DNA from: Phoronis australis
Lineage: Eukaryota > Phoronida > Phoronidae
Direction of reading: 5' to 3'
Length of the DNA: 60,000 nt
NCBI GenBank assembly: GCA_002633005.1
Contig: NMRA01000337.1
Location: 280,641 to 340,640 of the forward strand
The notes under the pieces are model-generated. The model was not told the origin of the DNA, made no database searches, and saw nothing but the letters and a program-made list of their open reading frames with translations. Shown here in pieces: positions 37,701 through 49,700 of the stretch (the stretch's first letter is position 1; each line of letters begins with the position of its first letter). Both the position numbers and the translations under genes were made by a program.

Positions 37701-40700
37701 TAAAGTTTTGAAATCAATCGCCTGATTTTGTATCCACGGCAAGACCCCAACAACACCAATGACAGCAATGCAAGCAAAAATTTGATTTCAACCACAAACT
37801 TATAAAGATTGTTAAATAAAAAGGTCCCAATTACCTTGTGTATCAGAGTCAGGAGGTCAGGATCAGTCTCCAGCAGAGCCCTCTGTATTAGCAGTCGTAA
37901 AGCGTCCTGTAGTATTGCTAATAACCATGGGCACTCGGGTGGCTGGTGGGACAAGATGGAAGAAGATGATGTAAGCAATGGGCTGTTTTACTGTTAGAGA
38001 ATTGTGGGATATATAAGCTCCACCTGTTGGTTGCAAATGTAGATGTACATTCTCAGGTTTCATTGGTTGGTTTCATTTTACTAGTTGGCAAACAGATGTC
38101 CCACAATCCACAGCAGATTAACAACAAAATTCTTACTACAAAAAGATCAATGTAAAAATCCCTTGTGAAATGGCATTAAGGAGAGACCAAACAGAACATG
38201 AATGTATCAGGAGAACCTAAATAATACTAATACTAAAAGAGACCCCACGCTAGCTTTATCCTGATGCAGGCAGTTGAGACAATGCTTGATATCTTTGAAA
38301 CCCTCGAATTACATATATACCATAGATCAACAGATCTGAATTAACTTTCAAACTATGTCATAAACATTCAATTGTTATAACCTCAAAAAGCTCAAAATTC
38401 TCTCAACAATGCCACACGTCAAGTCAACGTTCACATGGAATCCTTCTCCTACAAACTCCCCCACTGAGATATCTGTTCTCTTCACATAGCTTTTTTCTTT
38501 ACCACAACCATATGAAGAGCTTACTTAATAACAACTGGCTTTTGTGAAGTTCTTTTGGTTGCGACCAAAATAGCGACCAACTGAAGAAAAGTATCCATAA
38601 TTCAAAGTTTACACTGCTCTCAATAACACACTGTTTTATTATTTTCAACACAATTTTCCATGAACAAATATAACAGCTATTTCACAAGAGTAATTTCGCT
38701 ATAAAAACCAGATGCAATAATTTTTTTGCTAGTAACAAATATAGCTGAATGCATGAACTTGAGAAACAAGTCACAAACTGAATGTGTTTATTCATCTTAT
38801 GAAATTTTCCATGACTTGTGTTCACCATATGTGGAAAGTATTGCAGTCGTTTCCTGGTTTTCCATAATTAATAATAACTGTGAATTCAGTAACAAGATCA
38901 TCCAAAAGGCGGAGATACCATACCTCAGACGAGATGTTAGTGAGAAGAGTTTTAAATGTCGACAGAGAGGCGCGTCTCACTGAGGTAATGTTGTGACGGA
39001 AAAATGGCCACAGTCGAGGAACCAGCTCAGACAGGGGTACGGTGGATCTGCATTAAAACATGGTCAGAATTAGGGATACAGTAAAAATTTTCAATTTGGG
39101 ATAAAAATAATTAACATTGTCATATTTTTATTGTTCAGAGTCATACCACATCATTGCAAATGGTCAATATTTTAAAAAACGTTTGGTACTAGCTGCACAA
39201 ACCATGCTAAAAGCAAACTTAAAGTAAATTTTCCTGAAACATGATTTTTGGTGACGTGTTTGACAAAATGAAATTTCACCTGTTTGTCATATTGCATCCC
39301 GAACTGAAGAATGTTAACCACAAAAGCTAGATGTCATCCTTCAAAACACAATCATACAACTGACATCCTGAGCAGTTAAAGTAAATTTAAGTAGAGCTGC
39401 CATTGAGACAGAAACAGATTTTAAAGAACTATTCCACAAATTTTCAATACATTAACTCAGAACATACGAACAAAGTGTGAAACGCAGTGTATTAAGTCAA
39501 TAAGTTTAATATGTTTTTTCTTCAAATTTTCTTTTTTCTTATCAACCAATTGAAATCCAACCTACTGGGCAGTGAGCCTCATATATCATATCTATACTAA
39601 ATGTAAACCTCTAGGGCCTATTTGCACCAACTTCTAGGGCCCATTTTCACCAACCTCTAGGGCCCATTTGCAAAAACCTCTAGGGCCCATTTGCACCAAA
39701 CTCAAGAGCCAATTTAAAGCAAACCCTGGGCTGTTTACAACAACACCTCTAGAGCCTATTTACACCAACCTCTAGAGCCTATTTACACCAACCTCTGGCC
39801 TGTTTACAACAACATCTCTAGAGCCTATTTACATTTTCAAGACGTTTCGGCTGGTCATTTCTTCAGCCACCTAGCACGGATATCACGTACTGTCATGGGG
39901 GACACTTAGATATCTTGTACACTCATGGGCGAGGCACTAAGAATGCACTATCCCAAGTGCATGGCAGGATTTACACCACGGAACTTTCAGTTGTGATCCA
40001 AGCACTTTAACCACTAGATGACTGAGTCACCATTAACATAAAGGTAGTATGCTACAATCATATCCTCTTTTAGAAATGATATTACATCACCACCTCAAAG
40101 AAGTTTGAGAAGTCATTATGGCAAGTAATTCTGTTCCAAATGACTTCAGCTAAAACAGGTAAAAATTAGATGTAATACATACACACAGGTAGAAAGTCCA
40201 CTGGTACACGACACAAATGCCGATAGTAAAGTCATTATGCTGTTGGTGGAGGCGGTCAAATCATCCAGTTCCAGTAAACAGTCCCAGAGACACCGTACAA
40301 TGTTAGGCACCTGCAAGTCACAACCACTAAGAGATCAGATTAAGAACGAAACACTCACAATCAAGGCTAATTATTTCACGCACAGTAAAAATTAAAAATA
40401 AGGGCAATGGGCACGTGCTGACTCCTGTCATGACAATAGACAAAGGGGTGCAACAAAAACACTGTATTATTTACTCTTGTCATGGACATTGCCAGGACAT
40501 TATTGAACCATCACCTGGCAATTTATCAGGAAAAGATATATTATTGGATGTTCAGAAGACTAAGTGGATAAAGCACTAGCTATTCAATCACAAGGTCATG
40601 ACCTCAATTTTCAACATGATGAGCAGTTTCAGATCATCAACTAGATTTATGTTCACATTTTAGAGCGCACCATTTCATCACTGAGTCTGATCCTAGCCTT

Positions 40701-43700
40701 AAGGAGAATGCCACCCAAAAAACAGCCTATTTTGTATCAATTTTGATAGGGTAGTTGTACTCGATAACGGCAGGTTCGGTTGTTTTACCTGAAACCTAAC
40801 GGCAGACCGAGGTGTGGAAATTAACCAATGACGCAATCGATTCGAACGCAGTCTGTTCAGCCGTTCACAACACGCTTACCGGTGTCAACTTAATGCTTGA
40901 ATTCATCATTTTACAGCAATAAATTATCAAAATTCGATTTAAACCCCTTACAAATACATCGAGTTCTAGAACAAACGTGTTGTTTTATTTCACTGTTACG
41001 GTTTTATAGGTATCTGAACGTACCGTAGCCTACAGAGTTCGATAGGCTAATTTATCATGGTTGATCGTGGGAGTTTGGGTCTGTTTAGAGAAAAATTCGA
41101 ATCATTCTTCTGTGAAATACAGACGGGTGAACATAGCTGTGTGTTATACTTTTAGGCTTGCGATTTTTCAGTTCTAAACACACAAAACGCTTGTTATTCC
41201 TCGCCATTGGCTCGGAACCCGATCAGGCCGGTCGCGGCTGCCGGGACTGGACATCACGAACACAGATCAGCTTAAGTTGGAAAGTAAACCTCCAGTCATG
41301 AAAAAGACTATACTAGTGAGCCAAAGAAATAATGTCCACTTAATTATTTAGGCGAATTAGCCAAAAAAATGAAAATCAACATACTTGTTGAGGGCTGCGA
41401 AGTCAGGTTCTCCTTCCACAGAACGGTCAGGGCAAAGGTTGTGCAGTAACAATGATTTGAATAATGTATTTGAATATCTAAATAAAGATTCCCCTAACAT
41501 GTGACTATAGCATATAAAATCGAGTTATTGTTTCACAACAGCTTTCTGTCAGCAAGCACTGAATTAGCATGCGCTCACATGGCCTCGGTGCCAGGTCAAT
41601 TACTTTTATTGCATCTAAAGCCGGTAACGCAGTGGTTTATTCATTGCTGGCTTCTCAAAACATTTGCACTCACGAATACTCCACAGGCATTACAAATTGT
41701 ATCTAATGAGACAGACTTTGTTTCAGTTTTATATAAGCATTGATTATTGTGAGAATAATTCATTTTGAAACAGAACGCAGAATAATAAACGTATACAAGG
41801 CAACTCGCCCGGCGCCAATCCCGACTTAGTCGAGAGCTCATCCGACGAAGACTTCACGGGTCGCATCGTTAGGTTTTACAGGCTATCAGTTCGAAAGCAC
41901 TGATAAAAAAATACTAGAGAGGTGCCGTGAACATGAACAGGCAATGGAACGTATGGGTAGTTCTTTGGTAAGCTGGAATTCGTCAAAGATATCACAGCCC
42001 AACAGGGATTTCTCTGACAAAATGCCGTCCACGGAGATGTTTCACGGCCTCATACTTACTATTAACAGCGTACTTTTCATTTTTCACTATCGTGAGCCAC
42101 TTCCTAAGCATTTCGGGCTTTCGAGGAAGTCGAGAAAACTATATGCCTGCTTTCTTCGCAACTTCATAGCTCGGACAAGCGAGAACGATGCGCCGCAATA
42201 AAGCGGCATTCACTCTGCAGATGAACCACTGATGTCGCTGCGTCGTTTCTCACCTTCCTCACACGTTAACCAGACACCTCTCGGCAAGGTGGGGTCGATC
42301 GTATAAGAGGTGATGTGGATATAGACCGATTAAAACGGTAAAAAGATGAATTAAATCGGGCTGCACTCTCCTTTAGTGAGCGAAAAATGTCTAAAGCCAC
42401 TTGGCAACATAATCGCACACCCATCGTAAATCATGGGCATATTTCAATTCATATGAGGTTGGTAACTGGAAAGCATAGAGTCAACGTGGGGATTATTATT
42501 TAGTTAACAAGACTGTTGCCTGAGATGGTACTTGATAACTTGTTGAGCCAGACTGATGGCAGTACTTACAGCCTCTGAGGGAACTTGGCCTGTGACAGGG
42601 ATGAGAGCTGCAGCTGCCACGGAGCACACATCATCCACACTATCCTGTAGGCCAGAGAATACATAGGGCAGGACACTGGACACCAGCTGACCACTCATGT
42701 CCTGCAATGTAGTGACCAGAACTTACACTCAAGTAGGCTTTGCAATGGGAGACTTTCGAATACCAACTTGGTGACTGGTCATGTGGGACCAGATACCAAT
42801 GGCCTTTAAAGGATGAGAAGGTATTTTGAAACTTTTGTTTAAAACACAGCACGTCTAATCACAGACATCGTAAAAGTGCGTTTTCACAAAGCCTAACTGT
42901 TCCCCTATACCACCCACGGTGAAGACGAAGTACCTCCTACAGCTAGGTGGCAATATGAGTCAAAAGTTCAGCGTGATCAGTCCCCATTGCTTCCAGAAAG
43001 TCTCTCATTAAACTCTACACCGTACACAAACAAATGTATAACAGAGACCTTTCCCAAGAACCCAGTGAGTTACAAAAATAAATGTATAACAGAGACCTTT
43101 CCCAAGAACCCAATGAGTTACACAAATAAATGTATAACGGAGACCTTTCCCAAGAACCCAATGAATTACACAAATAAAATTATGTATAACAAAGATCTTT
43201 CCCAAGAACCCAATGAGTTACACGTCAAATAAATGTATAGCAGAGACCTTTCCCAAGAACCAAATGAGTTACAAAAAACAAACAATCAAGTTTGAATACA
43301 GCGAGCAGCCTGTGTACAGCTAGTGTACCTTTTGAAAGGGCCATGTTCATACTACCCATGATTTATGGCAACCTTTCATGAAAATGAACACTAAATTTGA
43401 CTGGTAAAGTCACCAGCCTCGATTTCATTTAATTTCAATGAATGTCTGTAACTTCAGTGAATGGCTGGAAGCCAATGTCAAGAATCAGCGTTTTCTTAAA
43501 AAACCACACTCGATTTTGCTGTTCTATAACTCTGGTCGAAGCAAATAACTGCACGCCGGAAAACAAATGGCCATGACTTGAGGAGTTAACAAAGGTTAGG
43601 TGAAATGTGAAACAGTGGGACTTACTAATCTGACTGCCAACATGTACTTTATGCCCAATAATCCTCCATGTCTGACCTCCCACTGTTGTTGTTTTAACAA

Positions 43701-46700
43701 CTCCAGAAGTATGCCCAGTACATCTTGAACACTCTCCAGGCTCATCAATGACAAAGCAACGCCCAGCGTCTGGGCACAGGTCTCGCGGACAGGCGCCACC
43801 ACCTGCAATAAAGCACGTGGCAACTCAGGGCACTCAAGCTTCACACGTGGCAGACACAAAGTAACAGTCCACAAGTGGAAGGTTGAAGACAAGGAAGTGA
43901 GCGCCTAATGCTGAAATCTGATGATGTTTGCCTTTACACAGTGAACATGGTCTGTTTAATGAAAAGTGACTTAAGATTTAAGACAGTTCTCACTTCACAA
44001 CTGATGAAAAAAGGTTTAGCCAGGTCATTATGAATTAATCACAATTTAGAAATAAATTGTAGAAATTATGAGAGTAACTACAACTTATGTTTATCCCATA
44101 CGCGTAGAATCAGTCGAGGGAAATACAGCCATGTAATGTTTTCCGTATTCACCTCCCGCACTACTTCTAAAAGCGACCTCTGACTTGGAAAGTTCAAAAG
44201 GTAGGTAAATGTCGACTCGACGTCGATAGCTGGTTCGATCATCAAACTTTCGGAAAATAGTTTAAAGTAATGCAACTGCAACAGTGTGAGTAACTCTTAA
44301 CATGCACTATCAGGTGTCAGTCATAACATCCAACACAGGACTGTTAATTACCGGGTATATGACAGTTCTGTCTCAGTTTTCAATTGCTAATATTATGTCG
44401 TCTGTAACTCAGGCGCCGATTCCTCGGTAACTACAGCATGAAACATTGTTGTTACTTATAGTCAGGTTCACTATGTCCAAATTTTGACATTCGTTGGAAT
44501 TTTTTGGGGAAAGTGTATACATTTTTGGAAACCTTATGGAATGACGAATCAGAAAATAATTGATTCCATTTTTTCGATGGTCATATTGGTGGCCATCTTG
44601 GACTTTCAAAAATGGCGCCGGTAAAATGGATTTTGTCCAGTATATCCACCCTTGGGTCACTGAGAATGTAAGTTTGTTCTTATGGCTAAACCTGCAGTTC
44701 TGAGGTCAATGAATTGGAAATTTTAATTTTATTGGTGACCATCTTGTGGCCATCTTGAAATTTCAAAAATGGCGCCCCTGAAATACATTTTGCTCAGTAT
44801 TTCTTTTTTGGTCACTTAGAATGTTTTAATGGCTACACCAACATTTTGTGGGGTAAGGAATTGAAAAACACTATTTCTAAAATGATGCATATAATCTAAA
44901 TGATTTTAATAGCAGATACGAACCCTCAGAATATTTAAAAGAATCACAGAAACGCAGATTAAACTATATTTACAGTGAATATCTATTTTCTTTTTGAAAA
45001 GACATTTGAGACTTTTCTTTTGAAGATTTCGTTATTATTTTCACTGTTCACTTTGGAATCCAGTTCTCCTCTACTCAATTGGCGCCATTTTTGAAAATCC
45101 AAGAAGGCCGCCAAAAATGAAATCAATTATTTTCTGATTTGTCATTCCATGAGGTTTCCAAAAATGTAGTTTCCACTTTCCCCAAAAATTCCAACAAAAT
45201 TACACAACAAACCTGACTATTAGCGATTTTCAGGAAATGTTACAAGTTCAACGCACAGTTTCCGTTGCTTTCATATTTGTTGTCTCTTTTCAAGTAATAA
45301 ATTGTTACATTTAAAACTGTTTCTTTTACTAAAGAAAACTTGCAACCTAACGCGCAAATATATGGATATAGGTTGTGATCCGCCACGTGAACAGTCTGAG
45401 TGAAGTATTTGAAAATCTGACGAAAAAATGAAAGAAACTTAGGAATTTGATGCGTATGGGATAAATACAAAACGTACCTTGATTGGTGTTGATGAAGTAG
45501 TATTCCACTCGACTTTATTCCGCGTACTGACCGAGACGCGGAATAATGTCTCATGGGATATTACTTCATCTACACCACTCTCGGTACGTTTTGTGTATTG
45601 TTATCAGAGAATTTGCACTTTTGCTATTAAAGGTGATTTAATTATTTTTCACACTCTTATGATGCATAACACCAAGCTTCAGTCATAAGTCTTTAATTAT
45701 GACAGACTACAGAGCTAAGACATAATTGAAATTCTTGGTTAGATAACTAGAACAAACACGATATTTAGATTGAATTCTGACAGTCAAAAATACTAAAACA
45801 ATGTGAAGAGAAAAAAAACTACATTGATTTCCCAGGAATGAATTTGGACAGAAAAAGCAAAAACATTCCATTAAAAAATGTAAAGACAAACTTCAACAGA
45901 CATTCCTTTTCACTGATTGTAAAATATGAACTGAAAGACTAGAGCATACTTTATTTAACAAATACATTTTCACACTTTGCTAGTAATTTTTCAACAAACA
46001 CACTCAAGACCCAATATTGGGGAATTTCTGTCAATTCTGGCCGTCCCACCAAACCCGTCCAAAATTCTGGCCGTCCAAAAGATGGATGCTATATAAATCC
46101 CTGCTCAGGCCCCGTTTACCTCATCAGATACAAAGTCTCCGAAGCGATCCAGAGCCAGTACACAGAGCAACCTCATAGCAACATCTTGCAAGAACACTTG
46201 ATGGGATAACTTCATCTACAAACAACATGTAGTTGACTATAATTACGTAGGACATTATCAAAAAATCTACATTAATCAATATTCTACAAAACTATAAAAG
46301 TAATTCTATAAAAGTCGACACTTTCTGAAAGTAGAAAGCGTGTAGACTCTCAAATTCATACTGATCAGTCATAAATTGGGTCGTATGACCATGTTTTTTG
46401 TAAAATTTAGTAAAAAAGAAAAGCACAGTCATAGCAAAGCAAGAGTATCAACAACATGATTGAAGTTCATTTGATACCATTGCTCAAAATGAAATCTCAG
46501 AAATTCTGTTAGTTTTCTGAAATATTTTCTTTACGTTTTATGCAACTTTTGACCTCTGTATATGTAAGTTAGGTATAACTTTACTCAGTTGAAATATTTT
46601 GGTCGGGTTGGATGTGACTGGTGTTTTACCATACATTCGTTCTTGATATTAGACCTTCAACTCAAAACTCCTATCACACTATTCTCTTTCACAACAGGCA

Positions 46701-49700
46701 TTTCAAAAAAGCCTGAAAAATCTGACATGAACTACAAGCAAGTCTTTCCCATTACAACTTCACCAGTGACGGAGCATACAAGAGGGAGCCCCAAAAACCT
46801 GTAGCAAACAATTTTCCATGAAGTCCTCAGTCTTATCTGGGCTCCGTAAAAAGAAGTGAATGAGGTGCGAGTGATTTGAGCGCCCCATAATGCGCAATGA
46901 TAAACATTGATTAGGTTACTAAGCTTCATAAAATATAATATTTGCCCATGCAAGTAGTTTAGATGACCACAACATCACTGTCAAAATTGCTGATGTGTTG
47001 ACAGAGCCCCCTAGTGAATGTCTGCTTACTTGTTGTGATGTCATGCCAGCACCAGTACCGGCAGTGGCACCATGTGTCCTAAGCACCTCCCTCAGACCCG
47101 TCGCTGCTCCATGCCGCCACTCCCATTTACTGCTCAGCAGGTCGTTCAGAAGTAGGTCGCAAAAGTACTCAAATGGCCACTCGTCAGACTGCAAAACACA
47201 GGAAATATGGCTGTAATTGACCACCAAAAGCACAAATTTCACTGTACTCAATAGGCCCTACTGGAGGTACTAGCCACTGGACACAACTACTGGAGGTATG
47301 CTAATGATCATACTTTGATTATTTACATGCACAGTGTGCTTAAACACACACACTATTAAACTTGAAATGACATAGAGTACTTAAGCTCTGTATCCACTGA
47401 CTGAAAAAGGTTTTTTCCAGCGCAGACGAACATTGAACATACCTGTCAACATTTCAGCTTCTCATGTCCGCAGCCACTATCAAACTCGAGGAGCCGAAAA
47501 CATTATACAGTAATTTGAATTTTCATCTGTGCAGAAAAGTGTATCAACCAGAATGATGACACTGCTTAGTAAACTTTATATACAACGTCAGTACTTATAA
47601 CATAACATGTCTCAAATTCTACACATTTGCCAATACCTCATCATTTGTTAAGTTAGTGGCAGCCATATTGTCCACCGACATCTTGCCCTGGTCCACAGGC
47701 TGGTCAACACTCTCCGTAGTCTCCATTTTAAATTTTTTATTTACAGGCTCAGGATCGTTACTGGATATAGAAACCAACATAAACTCAAAACAGTGAAACA
47801 TTCTGAATGACTTTAATAACTCGAAATAGCAATCATTGAGATATGAGGGTAATTGTCTAAATAACTGGCACACAATTTGGTAGAATATTCTTTCATCAAA
47901 TATTTCAACATACAATAAATGGAAAATTCAACTGCAAGACCATTGTGCACACCTGTAACAAAGCATCCCATGAGATCTGTTTATTATTTGTCACAGAGTA
48001 GGCACTGTTTTACCTAACAAGAGCAACATGAAATACACCTACGACTGCAACGCAAACACTGTGCTTCTTCGGTGTTTATTAGTGTTAAAAGATGGACACT
48101 AGGTGGCATAGAATATGTCAAATCCATCCCAAAATGTATAGATGCTATCACCAACATCACAGAAATTTGTTTGCCAAATTTTAACTGTCAAAATACTCTG
48201 AAGATAAAGAGGCAGACGTAAAACCTAAACTTGCCATTAGGTGGTCTGAACTGTACAAAAGTCGTAAGTAGCCGTAGTTCATTTATACTACACTTGCAAA
48301 AGTTCAATAAGATACCTCAAAGAGAAGAAATACAGCCAAGGATGCAAAAAATACAAAATCACCACCTGGAGGCATCACACCTGCAACCACACATAAATAC
48401 GTGGGCTCATGAAAATACAATATCACCACTGAAATTCCTTTCTAAGTATAGTAACCAAAGAATTACTGCATTATTTACTGAAAGTTGCTCTTGATATTCA
48501 AGATTCATGATGGTACATGACTAAATACCAATATACAACGTGTTGAGAATTCCCTCTTTAAATAATACATCAGTTTTAGTCTACGACTTGGTCATTGGGA
48601 AAACGGCAACGGTGTTGGCACACTAACAATAGCTGAATAGCCAGATAGGAGACAGGAACTATGCCTTAGGAGTAGACTGAACTGAAACAGACTAACTAGT
48701 GACTGCAGTATGTTAGAGTCATGTGAACAACAAACCTGGTGGTGTGAGCATCAACAGTGCTGGATTCTCGAGACCTCTGCTTGGCCAGCTGTTTTAACTT
48801 CCTCTTGGCTCGATTCAGTTCTCTGTTACTCATGTTAGCGTTTGACAGGAGCTGATTCTCGACTAGTTCACTCACGCACTTCTGCTATATAAGATAATAC
48901 AGGAAAACACAGTCAGAACTGCAGAAAATATGTATCCTCCAAGTTATGTATTCAGCTGCTTTGGATTTGGGTAGAGAGCATGACTTTCAGATCTCTCCCC
49001 TTCTATTTGTCACAGTACTGCGATGTTAACGCAGGTCACATGACCACACAAGGCTGACATCTGGTGAGGATCATGATACACTTGGTGATCACTTGAATGA
49101 TATGCTAGTTAATAGCGTGAATCTCATAACCACACTTTCTAATAAAGATAACCAAGTCTCTTGAACCAAATCCAGATACCTAACTGGATAGCTAACTTGA
49201 CATTTAAAAGGATACCACACCCGTTTTCATAAACAGATATTAAACAAAAGCGTTGAAAAGCTCCCACAAATGCATTGCAAATGGTGTGCTTTTAGGGTTA
49301 TTTATTTGTATAATAAAAATGGCCACTAGATGGCGCAAAAACATGCAATCCATCCAAAAACTGGAACATGCCATATTTCATAAAAATCTGTCAAGGAACT
49401 TCAGAGAAACAAAGGAAAACAGAATAAAATGAAATTGCCACCAGTGGGCACAGTGGATCCGCCTGAAAGTCGTCGTTGTCCGTTGTTATCTTCATATAAA
49501 TACACTTACTAAATTTAGTAAAGATCCTGTAGTGGGTTTAGGAGATACAACTATGGGCGCAAAACAAAACTACCACAAGGAGGCGCCACAGTAGTCAGTC
49601 ACCATCATCAAAGGTCGTCTTCACACCAAGACAGGGCTTGGAATGACCAATGACAAAAAACGCGGAAAAGTTTTACGGCCCAAATCATGCGCGCTACCCA

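Larger units (their letters stand above)
32638..42701 (-). other. BTAF1: BTAF1 exons 11-19: central HEAT array
   Basis: These nine exons carry alpha-helical repeat segments aligned with human BTAF1 by eye. They include [17 protein letters not shown] (exon 11), [22 protein letters not shown] (12), [21 protein letters not shown] (13), [14 protein letters not shown] (15), [10 protein letters not shown] across the 16/17 join, [21 protein letters not shown] (17), [15 protein letters not shown] (18) and [13 protein letters not shown] (19). Exon 16 ends AG|GTCGGT; the phase fits only this donor and not the GTAGTT six bases on. Exon 12 uses the GTATGT donor at 40182. Confidence 0.9.
43626..48881 (-). 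other. BTAF1: BTAF1 exons 6-10: basic linker and HEAT repeats
   Basis: Exon 6 encodes the basic [22 protein letters not shown] segment followed by a variable acidic/lysine linker in exon 7 ([12 protein letters not shown]), a possible nuclear localisation signal. HEAT repeats resume in exon 8 ([16 protein letters not shown]...[15 protein letters not shown]), exon 9 ([17 protein letters not shown]) and exon 10 ([17 protein letters not shown]...[15 protein letters not shown]). The exon 6 acceptor could be three bases upstream (48884), adding one glutamine without changing frame. Confidence 0.9.

Noticed and set aside
41944-42201. 85-codon plus-strand frame as a host gene or transposase remnant
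   Set aside because: No recognised motif, no splice context and no homologous neighbour; kept only as a note on the CpG-richer block.
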